The translations under genes and the position numbers were made by a program. The notes beneath the pieces were generated by a model. It searched no databases. It saw nothing but the letters and a program-made list of their open reading frames with translations, and had not been told where the DNA came from. A DNA stretch of 64,000 nucleotides from Synechococcus sp. Tobar12-5m-g (lineage in GTDB: Bacteria; Cyanobacteriota; Cyanobacteriia; PCC-6307; Cyanobiaceae): the NCBI RefSeq assembly GCF_024345415.1, contig NZ_JAGQBB010000001.1:186001-250000 (forward strand), read 5' to 3'. Of this stretch, positions 33,673 to 42,780 are shown piece by piece. Each line of letters starts with the position of its first letter. Within the stretch, counting starts at the first letter, position 1.

Positions 33673-34515
33673 ATGGCCGCTCCCCGCGCCCTTCGGTTCG
33701 GTGGCGACACCTACGTGCTCGGCACCACGGCGCTCGAGCGGGAACGGCTGCGGCTGCAGCATGAGCTGTGGTTGCCCCTGGCACGCCAGGCCTGGGGCCG
33801 TGCCCACCTGCAGCCAGGCCACAGGGTGCTCGATCTGGGGGCCGGGCCCGGCTTTGTCAGCCTGGTACTGGCCCGGGCCGTGGGCCCCACGGGGCGGGTG
33901 CTGGGGCTTGAGCTCAGCGCCGACTATGTCGAGGTGGCCCGGGCGGCGGCCGCGAGCGCCGGACTGGAGCAGCTGGAATTTCGCCGACACGATCTGTGCC
34001 GCGATCCCCTGCCGGACGAGCCCTTTGATCGGGCCTGGTGCCGCTGGGTGGCCATGTTCCTGCCTGGGCTGGAACCGCTCGTGGAGCAGCTGGGCCAGGC
34101 CCTGCGCCCCGGTGGTCAGGTGGTGTTCCACGAGTACGTGCACTGGAGCAGCTTTGCGCTCCATCCCCATGGCGCCGCCATCGAACGGTTCGCTGCCGCC
34201 ACCCTGGAGAGCTTCGAGGCGGCCGGCGGCCATCCGAACCCCAACCGGGAACTTCCGGCCCTGCTGGCGGCGCGGGGGTTTCATATCGAGGAGCTTCGCC
34301 CCCTGGCCCTGGTGGGCCAACCCGGCGATGCGGTGGCCGACTGGCTGGAGTGGTTCGTGCGGGTCTACGGCGCAACGCTGCAGCAGCAGGGCCGCTGGAG
34401 CCTGGAGGAGGCGGCCGCCGCCGAGAGGGAGATGGCCCGGGCCCACGGGCGGGCTGGAAGTTACTGGGTCGCTCCCACGGTGCTGGAGCTGCGGGCGACA
34501 CGATGGCATCCATGA
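33673..34515 (+). CDS. Class I SAM-dependent methyltransferase
   Basis: Protein of 280 residues. Motif I is HRVLDLGAGPGFVSL near residue 51, the acidic motif is VLGLELSADYV near 76, and motif IV lies near DEPFDRAWCRWVAMFL at 115. The ending GSYWVAPTVLELRATRW suggests a small-molecule methyltransferase. Start ATG 33673. Its last 13 bases overlap the SDR gene. Substrate is unknown; the adjacent SDR may act on the same compound. Confidence 0.8.
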   Translation: MAAPRALRFGGDTYVLGTTALERERLRLQHELWLPLARQAWGRAHLQPGHRVLDLGAGPGFVSLVLARAVGPTGRVLGLELSADYVEVARAAAASAGLEQLEFRRHDLCRDPLPDEPFDRAWCRWVAMFLPGLEPLVEQLGQALRPGGQVVFHEYVHWSSFALHPHGAAIERFAAATLESFEAAGGHPNPNRELPALLAARGFHIEELRPLALVGQPGDAVADWLEWFVRVYGATLQQQGRWSLEEAAAAEREMARAHGRAGSYWVAPTVLELRATRWHP

Positions 34516-35423
34516 CCTGGACCATCGCCGACATCCCCGACCAGAGCGGCCGCATCGCCCTGATCACCGGCGCCAACAGTGGCCTGGGCCTCGAATCGGC
34601 CCGCGCCCTCGCCGGCCACGGCGCCACGGTGGTGCTGGCCTGCCGCTCCCGGCGCAAGGGGGAAGCGGCCCGCGACGAGCTGCTGCCCGCGGCCACCGGC
34701 GGGCTGGAGGTGCTGGAGCTCAACCTCGCCGATCTGGCCAGTGTGCGAACGGCGGCCCGCTGGATGGCCGACCAGTACGGCCGCCTCGACATCCTGCTCA
34801 ACAACGCCGGGGTGATGGGCACGCCGCGGCGCCTCACCCACGATGGCTTCGAGCTGCAGTTCGGCACCAACCACCTGGGCCACTTCGCCCTCACCCAGGC
34901 CCTGTTGCCCCTGCTGGAAGGGCGGCCGGGCGCCCGTGTGGTGACGGTGACCTCCGGGGCCCAGTACTTCGGCCGCATCGCCTTCGATGATCTGCAGGGC
35001 GAAGTCCGCTACGACCGCTGGGCGGCCTACAGCCAGAGCAAGCTGGCCAACGTGATGTTCGCCCTGGAACTCCAGGAGCGGCTGGCGACCGCCGGCCGGC
35101 CGGCCATCTCCCTCGCAGCTCACCCCGGCCTGGCCCGCCCGAACCTGCAGCCGGCCTCGGTGGCGGCCCCCAGCTCGAAGCTGGAAGGGCTGGCCTACCG
35201 GTTGATGGACCCCCTGTTCCAGAGCGCCGCCATGGGAGCCCTGCCCCAGCTCTACGCCGCCACGGCCCCCGAGGCCAAGGGCGGCGAGCAGTATGGTCCT
35301 GATCAGTGGGGGGGGATGCGGGGCTGGCCGACCCAGGTGCGGATCGCCCCAGCGGCCCTCGATCCCATCCAGCGGCGCCGGCTCTGGGAGGTGAGTGAGG
35401 CCCTCACGGAGGACAGGGCTTGA
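34503..35423 (+). CDS. Short-chain dehydrogenase/reductase, retinol-dehydrogenase-like
   Basis: SDR enzyme of 306 residues. Cofactor motif TGANSGLGLE near residue 22, structural NNAGVMGTP near 100 and active-site YSQSK near 176 are intact. FELQFGTNHLGHFALTQ near 117 is typical of the RDH/WWOX and protochlorophyllide-reductase-like branch. The NADP-preferring RSRRK follows strand 2. ATG 34503 overlaps the methyltransferase by 13 bases. It is not the light-dependent protochlorophyllide reductase, which is larger and has its own motifs. Substrate not known. Confidence 0.85.
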   Translation: MASMTWTIADIPDQSGRIALITGANSGLGLESARALAGHGATVVLACRSRRKGEAARDELLPAATGGLEVLELNLADLASVRTAARWMADQYGRLDILLNNAGVMGTPRRLTHDGFELQFGTNHLGHFALTQALLPLLEGRPGARVVTVTSGAQYFGRIAFDDLQGEVRYDRWAAYSQSKLANVMFALELQERLATAGRPAISLAAHPGLARPNLQPASVAAPSSKLEGLAYRLMDPLFQSAAMGALPQLYAATAPEAKGGEQYGPDQWGGMRGWPTQVRIAPAALDPIQRRRLWEVSEALTEDRA

Positions 35424-36712
35424 GGAGATTGCCCGGTCGGCGGCTCCCGAAAGGGCGACTGATTCTGGGCATGGGCGGTGCCCTGACCCTGTTCCTCGGC
35501 CTCGGTGGCTGCAGCAGCGGCTTCCTCCCCGACACCCTGTTCATCTACGTCGAGAACGAATCCAGCCAGAGCCGCCAGGCGGAGATCGGCGATTCCCGCA
35601 GGGTTGTTCAGCAGCTGCTCGAGGACTTTGAGCAGGCCAATCCGGGCGTGCGCATCCGGGTGCGGCACTTCTCCAGCGGGGCGATCGTGCCGGCCACCGC
35701 CTACCGCACCTCCCGCGCCCTCGGTCCGGATCTGCTGGTGACCCGGGTGGTGACGGCGCTGCGGCTGAACCAGCAGCACCTGTCCACCCCGGTGCGGTTT
35801 CGCGGCAAGGGCCTCGAGGAGATCCATCCCCGCTTTCTCGCCGAGTTCCGGCTGGCAGACAACCGGTTTCTGGCGGTACCGCTGCTGGCTGAACCGCAAC
35901 TCGCCTGCTTCAACAGACGACGGGTCCCCGATCCGCCCACCAGCCTGGACCAGCTGATCGCCCTCAGCGCCAAGGGGATGCGGGTGGGCCTTCCCCTGGC
36001 TGCCACCGACCTATACTGGACCGCCAGCGGCAGCGACGCTGAAGACAGCCTCCAGGCGCTGCTCGAATCCGCTGACGACAGCGCCGCCGCTGCCCCAAGC
36101 TTCAAGGCCACAGACCAGCGCAGGCTGCTGGGGTGGCTCAACTGGCTGGACAACGCGAACCAGCAGCAGAACGTGGAATTCGCCGAGGAATCGATCGATC
36201 TGGTGGAACGGCTCGGCCGGGGCGAGCGGGACTGGATCAGTTGCAACAGCCTCTGGCTGGGACGGCTGGGCCGCCAGATGAAAGGATCCCTCGGGGTGTC
36301 GGAATTGCCTGGGGCGGATGGTCAGCCCGCCACCACACTCACCCGGCTGAAAGTTTGGAGCTTCGGGACCCACTCCAGCCCCCGCCAGCGTCAATTGGCG
36401 CAAGCCTTCGTGCTGTTCACCCTCAACCCGGTGAATCAACGCCGGATGATGTTGGCCGGCCCCGGTAATGTGCCGGTCAACAAAGAGGTGCTGATCCCCA
36501 CCAAGAGTTCCCAGCGCTATGCGGCCATGGCCGCCAGCCTCGACCACTCCCGCATGCTGAGCTTCCGCCATCCCGAGCGGGTGGAGCAACGGGTTGGCCA
36601 ACTTCATGACCTCCTGCGCCAGTTGATGGCGGGAAGCCTCGATCCCAATGGGGTGATTCAGGGCCTGACCGATCAGGCGGGAGGCGCACCCCCCGACCAG
36701 GACACCCCCTGA
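35420..36712 (+). CDS. Solute-binding lipoprotein (family 1-like)
   Basis: Protein of 430 residues. A basic N-terminus (RRLPGRRLPKGRLIL), a hydrophobic stretch and the lipobox LGLGGC near residue 30 indicate a lipoprotein. The mature part resembles ABC-type family 1 solute-binding proteins: RRVVQQLLEDFEQANPGVRI near 61, GPDLLVTRV near 102, and a late KVWSFGTHSSPRQRQLAQAF segment. No permease or ATPase gene is adjacent. The start is TTG 35420, overlapping the SDR stop (TTGA). Ligand unknown. Confidence 0.75.
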   Translation: MRRLPGRRLPKGRLILGMGGALTLFLGLGGCSSGFLPDTLFIYVENESSQSRQAEIGDSRRVVQQLLEDFEQANPGVRIRVRHFSSGAIVPATAYRTSRALGPDLLVTRVVTALRLNQQHLSTPVRFRGKGLEEIHPRFLAEFRLADNRFLAVPLLAEPQLACFNRRRVPDPPTSLDQLIALSAKGMRVGLPLAATDLYWTASGSDAEDSLQALLESADDSAAAAPSFKATDQRRLLGWLNWLDNANQQQNVEFAEESIDLVERLGRGERDWISCNSLWLGRLGRQMKGSLGVSELPGADGQPATTLTRLKVWSFGTHSSPRQRQLAQAFVLFTLNPVNQRRMMLAGPGNVPVNKEVLIPTKSSQRYAAMAASLDHSRMLSFRHPERVEQRVGQLHDLLRQLMAGSLDPNGVIQGLTDQAGGAPPDQDTP

Positions 36713-36722
36713 GGCCCGGGCG

Positions 36723-37988
36723 ATGGACATGCTTCTCCTCGAGATCTCCGGCTGGCTGGGCTACCTCAGCCGCCCCCTGGTGCTGCTGCAGGGATTCACG
36801 GTGGCGGCGCTGATGCTCGGCTACCACTGGGGGGTGCAACCCCGGCTGGCCGCACGCCCCCCCATCGTTCGCTTGCTTGGCACCCTGGGCCTGCTGCTGG
36901 CCCTTCGGCTGGGTGCCGAACTCCTCCAGGCCCTCGGACAACCGAGCGGCCTGGTGGAGTACTCCGTGCGGCTTTACGCCATCTGGCAAGGGTTGATCGT
37001 TGCCCGGGTCCTTCTCGCACGGCGCTTTGGCGCCGCCCCGATCGACCGGCTTTATGGCCGCATCATCAAGCCCCTGTTTCTCCTGTCCCTGGCGGGGTCC
37101 CTGGTCAACCAGGTCGATTCGCTGGAGGACTTTGCCGACATCCCCCTCTTCCCCCTCTTCAACGAACCGCTCACCACTGGCGGCCTCGTGCTGCTGTTCA
37201 CCATTCCCTATTTCCTGGTGGTGCTGTCGGAGTTTCCGGTGGCCTGGCTGGGGGCCCTGATGCAGCGGCTGCTGGGATTCAACAAGGGGACCCGGGTGGC
37301 GATCCAGCTGGTCTGCCGCTATGTGCTGATCGGTGGCGGTTTCCTCTGGGTGTTGCACCGGATCGGGCTCAATGCCAATGCGATTGCCGCCGTGGCCGGG
37401 GGCCTCTCGGTGGGCCTGGGCTTCGGGGTCAAGGAGGTGTTCTCCAACTTCATCAGCGGGCTTTGGCTGCTGTTCGAGGGATCCGTGGGTCCAGGCGAAA
37501 TCCTCTTCATCGATGGGGATCCCTGCGAAGTGCGCAGCCTCGGGCTGCGGGCGGCCGTGCTCTGGCGCGACCGCGACAACGCTGAGCTGGTGGTCCCGAA
37601 CCAGGACTTCTTCACAAAGACCACCACCACCTACACCGGCTCTGACCGGATGCGCCGCAGCCAGGTGGACGTGTCCGCCGCCTACCGCCACGACCCCGAA
37701 ACGGTGATCCGCCTGCTGGAGCAGGTGGCTCTGGCCTCGCCGCGGGTGCTCCCCCAACCGGCGCCGAAGGCGTTGCTGCTCAGCTACGGCGATTCGGCGA
37801 TCAACTACGCCCTGCGCTTCTGGATTGAAAATCCGATGAACAACGCTGGCATCAAGAGCGAAGTGTCCACTGCCGTCTGGCATGCCTTCAATGCCGAAGG
37901 CATTGAGATCCCCTTCCCGCAGCGGGTGCTTCAACAGCCAGGACACCGCGAAGGGACGATCGTCGCGATGCCGGGCGAAACGGGCTGA
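36723..37988 (+). CDS. MscS family mechanosensitive channel
   Basis: Protein of 421 residues. Several N-terminal hydrophobic helices precede the MscS pore and cytoplasmic domain. IAAVAGGLSVGLGFGVKEVFSNFISGLWLLFEGS from about residue 222 to 255 is the TM3 pore helix and following segment of MscS channels. The beta domain (GEILFIDGDPCEVRSLGLRAAVLW) and VVPNQDFFTKTTTTY follow. It should release osmolytes on hypo-osmotic shock. Its stop is one base from the desaturase start, implying coupled expression. Confidence 0.9.
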   Translation: MDMLLLEISGWLGYLSRPLVLLQGFTVAALMLGYHWGVQPRLAARPPIVRLLGTLGLLLALRLGAELLQALGQPSGLVEYSVRLYAIWQGLIVARVLLARRFGAAPIDRLYGRIIKPLFLLSLAGSLVNQVDSLEDFADIPLFPLFNEPLTTGGLVLLFTIPYFLVVLSEFPVAWLGALMQRLLGFNKGTRVAIQLVCRYVLIGGGFLWVLHRIGLNANAIAAVAGGLSVGLGFGVKEVFSNFISGLWLLFEGSVGPGEILFIDGDPCEVRSLGLRAAVLWRDRDNAELVVPNQDFFTKTTTTYTGSDRMRRSQVDVSAAYRHDPETVIRLLEQVALASPRVLPQPAPKALLLSYGDSAINYALRFWIENPMNNAGIKSEVSTAVWHAFNAEGIEIPFPQRVLQQPGHREGTIVAMPGETG

Positions 37989-37989
37989 A

Positions 37990-38946
37990 ATGGAGCCACC
38001 GACCCAGCACCAGCCTTCCGTGGACACCAGCGACATGACCACCCACGACCTCATCCCCGCTCCGGCCCTGCGCGAGCTGAATGGTCGCTCCGACCGGGCG
38101 GGCTGGAGCCAGACCCTCGGCCACGGCGCCCTGATCCTGGCCAGCGGCTGGGTGTGGGGCCACGGCGCCTTCCCCTGGGTGGTGCGGCTGCCGGCCCTGC
38201 TGCTGCTGGGCTGGGGCCTGGCCTTCGCCTTCTGCGCCATGCACGAATGCGGTCACCGCACCGCATTCGCCAGCCGCGCCGTCAACGACGCGGTTGCCTG
38301 GTGGGCGGGCGTGCTGAGTTTCTACAACGCCGACTTCTACCGCCGCTACCACCAGTGGCACCACCGGTACACCAACCAACCGGGCCTCGATCCGGAACTG
38401 GAGGATGCGCCGCCCACCAGCCGGGCGGGCTACCTGCTCCAGCTCAGCGGCTTGCCCTGGTGGACCGGGAAGTTGCGGGGCCATTGGCGGGGGCTGCGAG
38501 GCGAGTTCAGCGCCAACCCCTACATCCCCGCTGACGCGGCCCCGTCGGTGCGTTCCTCGCTCTGGAAGCAGGCGGCCGTGTACGGCGTCGTGCTGGGGCT
38601 GTCAGTGCCAGGGGGGAACGGGTTCCTGCTCTGGTTCTGGCTGCTGCCGCTGGCCCTGGGCCAGCCCCTGCTGCGCTTCGTGCTGCTGGCCGAGCACGGC
38701 GGCTGCAGCAACAGTGGTGACGGCCTGGCCAACACCCGCACCACCCACACCCTGGCGCCGCTGCGCTGGCTGATGTGGAACATGCCCTATCACGTGGAGC
38801 ACCACCTGTTCGCCTCGGTGCCGTTTCATGCCCTGGCGACAGCCCACCAGCACATCGCCCCCCGCCTGGTGCACAACGCCCCAGGCTACCTGGCGGTGCA
38901 CCGTCGCTTCCTGGCCGATCCCTCCGTTCTGGCCCTGCCCGCGTGA
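37990..38946 (+). CDS. Fatty acid desaturase-like membrane enzyme
   Basis: Membrane protein of 318 residues with three histidine boxes: MHECGH near residue 82, HQWHH near 122 and HVEHH near 268, the pattern of the membrane fatty acid desaturase/carotenoid ketolase superfamily. Hydrophobic pairs flank the boxes. A fatty acid or hydrocarbon substrate is likely; a carotenoid enzyme cannot be excluded. ATG 37990 begins one base after the MscS stop. The stop overlaps the next gene start (GTGA). Confidence 0.82.
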   Translation: MEPPTQHQPSVDTSDMTTHDLIPAPALRELNGRSDRAGWSQTLGHGALILASGWVWGHGAFPWVVRLPALLLLGWGLAFAFCAMHECGHRTAFASRAVNDAVAWWAGVLSFYNADFYRRYHQWHHRYTNQPGLDPELEDAPPTSRAGYLLQLSGLPWWTGKLRGHWRGLRGEFSANPYIPADAAPSVRSSLWKQAAVYGVVLGLSVPGGNGFLLWFWLLPLALGQPLLRFVLLAEHGGCSNSGDGLANTRTTHTLAPLRWLMWNMPYHVEHHLFASVPFHALATAHQHIAPRLVHNAPGYLAVHRRFLADPSVLALPA

Positions 38947-39995
38947 CCCAGGCCGCTGGGTCCGTCGCCGACGGGGGATGGGATCAGCTCTTCGAGCTGG
39001 GGCCCTTTCGCTTCGCCTGTGGCCAGCAGCTGGGGAATGCCCGCCTCAACTACCGGGTGTACGGCCGCCTCAACGCCGATCGCTCCAACCTGGTGCTCTA
39101 CCCCAGCTCCTACGGCGCCTGGCCAGAAGACATCGCGTGGGTGGTGGGCCCGATCCTCGATCCGCAGCGCTGGTGCGTGGTGCTGGTGAGCCAGTTCGGC
39201 AACGGCCGCTCCAGCAGCCCCAGCAACAGCGCCCTGGGCCTGACCGAGGACGGCTGGGTGGTGAGCCATGTCGACAATGTGCGGGCGCAGCGGCGCTTGC
39301 TGAAGGAGCGGTTCGGCGTGGAGCGGATCGCCCTGATCTACGGCTGGTCCATGGGGGCCCAGCAGGCCTACCACTGGGGCTCCCTGGCCCCCGAGGCGGT
39401 GGAGCGGCTCTGCTGTCTGTGCGGCACGGCCCGGACCACCCCCCACAACCGCCTGTTCCTGCTCAGCCTGCGCCAGGCGCTCACGGCCGACCCGGCCTGG
39501 AATGGCCAGCGATTCACAGCCAGCCCGGACCAGGGACTGCGCACCTTCGCCCTGATCTACGCCAGCTGGGCCGCCAGCCAGCCCTACTACCGAGAACGGC
39601 ACCATGAGGCCCTGGGCTACGGATCGGTGGAGGACTACGTGGAGCGCGTCTGGCTGCCCGCCTACCGCCGCCACGATCCCCACAACCTGCTGGCCATGCT
39701 CGACACCTGGTTGGGCAACGATCTGGCGGTCGCGATGGCGACCGCCACCGGCTCGGGAAAGCCCGACGATCTGGCAGCCGCCCTGGGAGCGATCAAGGCC
39801 CGCACCACCGTGATCGCCGGACGCCACGACCTCTACTTCCCCCCGGACGATTGCGCGGCTGAGGCGGCCCTCATCCCCGGATGCCGCTTCGAGGTGATCG
39901 AATCGGTGCTGGGCCACCGGGCCGGCAATCCCCGCGACGCCCCCCAGGAGCAGGCCCAGATCCGCGCTGCCATCGATCGCCTCTGCCACGCTTGA
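38943..39995 (+). CDS. Alpha/beta hydrolase, homoserine O-acetyltransferase-like
   Basis: Protein of 350 residues. The catalytic nucleophile elbow is YGWSMGAQQAYHW near residue 136, with the acid in IAGRHDLYFPPDD near 296 and the His in LGHRAGNP near 325. Sequence LNYRVYGRLNADRSNLVLYPSSYG near 38 resembles MetX-like proteins, but key MetX segments differ and it may be an acyltransferase or amidase-like hydrolase. GTG 38943 overlaps the desaturase stop. The glutamine-synthetase-like gene follows by 4 bases, so the two probably act together. Confidence 0.8.
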   Translation: MTQAAGSVADGGWDQLFELGPFRFACGQQLGNARLNYRVYGRLNADRSNLVLYPSSYGAWPEDIAWVVGPILDPQRWCVVLVSQFGNGRSSSPSNSALGLTEDGWVVSHVDNVRAQRRLLKERFGVERIALIYGWSMGAQQAYHWGSLAPEAVERLCCLCGTARTTPHNRLFLLSLRQALTADPAWNGQRFTASPDQGLRTFALIYASWAASQPYYRERHHEALGYGSVEDYVERVWLPAYRRHDPHNLLAMLDTWLGNDLAVAMATATGSGKPDDLAAALGAIKARTTVIAGRHDLYFPPDDCAAEAALIPGCRFEVIESVLGHRAGNPRDAPQEQAQIRAAIDRLCHA

Positions 39996-39999
39996 ACCC

Positions 40000-41265
40000 A
40001 TGACCGACCTGGCCCGTTACGCCGCCGACCACGGCATCCGCCATTTCCTGTTCTCCTTTTCTGATCTGTTCGGCGTGCAGCGGGCCAAGCTGGTGCCCGC
40101 CTGCGCCGTGGAGGGTGTTGCCCGGGATGGGGCGGGCTTCGCCGGCTTTGCGGCCTGGCTCGCCATGACCCCGGCCGACCCCGACGTGCTGGGGCTGCCC
40201 GATCCGGCCAGCCTGATGGTGCTGCCCTGGCAGCGGCAGGTGGCCTGGGTGGCCACCGACCTGCAGGTGGAGGGCCAGCCCCTGGAGCAGTCGCCCCGCT
40301 GGGTGCTCAAACGACAGCTGGAGCGTGCCGGCGCCCTCGGCTACCGGTTCCGCACCGGCGTCGAGGCGGAGTTCTTCCTGCTGACCCAGGATGGCGGGGC
40401 GATCGCCGATGCCGGGGACACCCAGACCAAGCCCTGCTACGACCAGCTGGCCCTGATGAGCCAGCTCCCCCTGATCGGCGGGCTGCTGGAGGCAATGGAG
40501 GAGCTGGGCTGGGGCCCCTACCAGGCCGATCACGAGGATGCCAATGGCCAGTTCGAGATCAACTGGACCTTCGCCGATGCCCTGGTGACGGCTGACCGCC
40601 ACGCCTTCTTCCGGGTGATGGCCAGCGGCATGGCCGAGCAGCAGGGCTTGGGAGTGAGCTTCGCGCCTAAACCATTCGCCGACCTCACCGGCAACGGCGC
40701 CCACCTGCACCATTCGCTCTGGAACGCGGAGGGCCGCAACCTGTTCCACGATCCCCTCGGCGAGAAAGGGCTCTCAGCCCTGGCCTATGCCTTCCTCGCA
40801 GGGGTGCTGGAGCACGCCGCCGCCCTCTGCGCCCTCACCAACCCCACACCGGAAAGCTACAGGCGCCTGGCAGGGCGGCCCACCAGCTCCGGCGCCACCT
40901 GGTCGCCGGGCTGGATCAGCTATGGCGGCAACAACCGCACCCACATGGTCCGCATCCCCGACGCTCAACGCCTCGAGCTTCGCCTGGCCGACGGGGCCGC
41001 CAACCCCTACCTGCTGCCGGCGGCCGTGCTGGCCGCCGGACTCGACGGCATCGAGCGGGGCCTGGACCCCGGCCCCCGCAGCGACGCCAACACCTACACC
41101 GATCCCCCCACCGGTGATGCGGCGAAACCCCTCCCGGCCAGTCCAGCCGAGGCCCTGGCGGCATTCGCCGCCGACCGAATCCTGCGGGAGGCCCTGGGGG
41201 AGCCCTTCTGCCAGGCCTACGAAAGCCTGCGCCGGCAGGACCTTGCAGGCAGTGCCGGGGGTTGA
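40000..41265 (+). CDS. glnT: Type III glutamine-synthetase-like ligase (GlnT family)
   Basis: Protein of 421 residues. The N-terminal beta-grasp has FSFSDLFGVQRAKLVP near residue 18 and LPDPASLMVLPW near 65. Catalytic motifs are GVEAEFFLL near 119, the His site LTGNGAHLHHSLW near 230, and the substrate-binding GGNNRTHMVRIP near 308. It should ligate an amine or ammonia to glutamate with ATP. It is a diverged paralogue of the gene at 1-462. Being last in the rightward run, right after a hydrolase, it may fix ammonia or an amine released by that enzyme. Substrate is inference. Confidence 0.87.
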   Translation: MTDLARYAADHGIRHFLFSFSDLFGVQRAKLVPACAVEGVARDGAGFAGFAAWLAMTPADPDVLGLPDPASLMVLPWQRQVAWVATDLQVEGQPLEQSPRWVLKRQLERAGALGYRFRTGVEAEFFLLTQDGGAIADAGDTQTKPCYDQLALMSQLPLIGGLLEAMEELGWGPYQADHEDANGQFEINWTFADALVTADRHAFFRVMASGMAEQQGLGVSFAPKPFADLTGNGAHLHHSLWNAEGRNLFHDPLGEKGLSALAYAFLAGVLEHAAALCALTNPTPESYRRLAGRPTSSGATWSPGWISYGGNNRTHMVRIPDAQRLELRLADGAANPYLLPAAVLAAGLDGIERGLDPGPRSDANTYTDPPTGDAAKPLPASPAEALAAFAADRILREALGEPFCQAYESLRRQDLAGSAGG

Positions 41266-41286
41266 GTCTCCCCAGGCCCAAGGCCA

Positions 41287-41808
41287 TCAACCCCTGGCTG
41301 CCATGCCGATGCCGTCCCCCTCGCCGCGGAAGAAACCGGCCAGGCTGATTCCCGCCTCGTGGGCGGCCACAGTCACTCTCAACTTCTGATCCTCATCGAG
41401 GCCATCCCAGAAGGCATGGAAGAGGTCGATTGAGGCCTTGCCCGCGCCCACCACCCCCAGCACCGAAAGGGGGAAGGCCAGCCAGGGGAACACCAGCAGC
41501 AGCACCGAGAGCACCGCCCCCACGGCGACACCGGTCTTGGCTGTTTCCAGGCTGGTGCTCAGGATCAGTTTCAGCTGGGTACCGCGGTTGATCTCACCCC
41601 GTTTGCGCAGGGCCTCGGTGCGCAGGGCCGTCAGCAGGGCCTGGTAGATGGCATAGGTGAGCACGCCGCCAACGGTGCGCTCCGAGATGAACTCACCGCC
41701 GCTGAACGCTCCGCCGTTCGCATTGAGATCCACGGAGGCGAAACCGGCCATGGGGGCCACTTCCCAACCGGCGCGGGGGATCCGGAAGGGGTCGTTCTCG
41801 CGGGTCAT
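41287..41808 (-). CDS. Hypothetical membrane protein
   Basis: Protein of 173 residues from ATG 41808 (MTRENDPFRIP). A hydrophobic stretch VAVGAVLSVLLLVFPWLAFPLSVLGVVGAG spans about residues 95-125, enough for one or two helices. The rest is polar, with GGEFISERTVGGVLTY near 40 and a C-terminal Asp/Glu-rich helix. No known domain recognised. Longer upstream frames exist but the sequence before the ATG looks noncoding. It converges on the glutamine-synthetase-like gene, 21 bases away. Confidence 0.65.
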   Translation of the reverse strand: MTRENDPFRIPRAGWEVAPMAGFASVDLNANGGAFSGGEFISERTVGGVLTYAIYQALLTALRTEALRKRGEINRGTQLKLILSTSLETAKTGVAVGAVLSVLLLVFPWLAFPLSVLGVVGAGKASIDLFHAFWDGLDEDQKLRVTVAAHEAGISLAGFFRGEGDGIGMAARG

Positions 41809-41943
41809 GGCATCGCAGCGGAGGCGACCAGCCTGGCCGAAAACCAACCCATCTGCCTGACACGTCATCCGTGGGTGTTTGACAAAACGGAACCGTCGCC
41901 CTAGATCCCTGCACAACGGTCATTGACAGCGATCCCCAGCTCA

Positions 41944-42747
41944 ATGGCTGACGCCAACGCGGCTTCCCGCAGCCAATTCTCCTCCCAGATCAGCGGCACC
42001 CTGCCTGAACGGCCCGAGCTGGTGCTGGTCATGGATCTCGACGGCACCCTGTTGGGCGGCACCTTGGCCCAGCGCCGTCAGTTTTACAGCTGGCTGGAGG
42101 ATCGCCGGGACGGGGTGCTGCAGATTTTCAGCACCGGCCGCGACCTGGCCGCCGTTCGCAGCCTTCTGGGGGGTGACAACGGGCTGCCGCCACCGACCCC
42201 CCACCTGGTGATCGGGGATGTGGGCAGCACGGTGGCCTGCGGCCTCAGCCTGGAAACGGTGCCAATCGCCGTGGACCCGATCGAGGCCCAGTGGCAGGCC
42301 GTCCAACCCCTGCTCGACGGCCACCTGGAGGGGGTGGCCGGGCTGAGTCCGCAGCTTCGCAACGTGGAGCGCCGCTATGCCTTCAATTACGAGCCCCAGG
42401 TCTTCGATACCGCCATCCTCAGCCGGCTGGAGCTGCTCGGGGTGGATTGCCTGCTTTCCGACGAGCGGTTCCTCGATGTGCTCCCCGCCGGGGTGAACAA
42501 GGGCACCACCCTGCTCCGCCTGCTCGACCTGCTCGATCTCCCCCATGGCCAGGTGGTCACAGCCGGCGACACCCTCAACGACCTCGCCATGTTCCGCACC
42601 GGGCTGAACGGCGTGATGGTTGGCAACGCCGAACCCAAGTTGAGGGCCCTGCACCCCGAACTGGAGAACATCTACCTGGCCGAGGCCCACGGCTGCGGCG
42701 GCATCGCCGAGGGCCTGCGCCACTTCGGCCTGGATTGCCCCGTCTGA
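41944..42747 (+). CDS. HAD hydrolase, sucrose-phosphate-phosphatase-like
   Basis: Protein of 267 residues of HAD subfamily IIB. Motif I is LVMDLDGTLLGG near residue 28, motif II FSTGRDL near 62, motif III includes the Lys of VNKGTTLL near 185, and motif IV is AGDTLNDLAMF near 208. This set matches sucrose-phosphate and other sugar-phosphate phosphatases used to make compatible solutes. The ATG at 41944 is preferred over a TTG at 41923. No partner synthase is adjacent. Exact substrate is open: sucrose phosphate or another sugar phosphate. Confidence 0.82.
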   Translation: MADANAASRSQFSSQISGTLPERPELVLVMDLDGTLLGGTLAQRRQFYSWLEDRRDGVLQIFSTGRDLAAVRSLLGGDNGLPPPTPHLVIGDVGSTVACGLSLETVPIAVDPIEAQWQAVQPLLDGHLEGVAGLSPQLRNVERRYAFNYEPQVFDTAILSRLELLGVDCLLSDERFLDVLPAGVNKGTTLLRLLDLLDLPHGQVVTAGDTLNDLAMFRTGLNGVMVGNAEPKLRALHPELENIYLAEAHGCGGIAEGLRHFGLDCPV

Positions 42748-42780
42748 GCAAGGCCCCCCACGGCTCTGGCCCGGGCCGGC

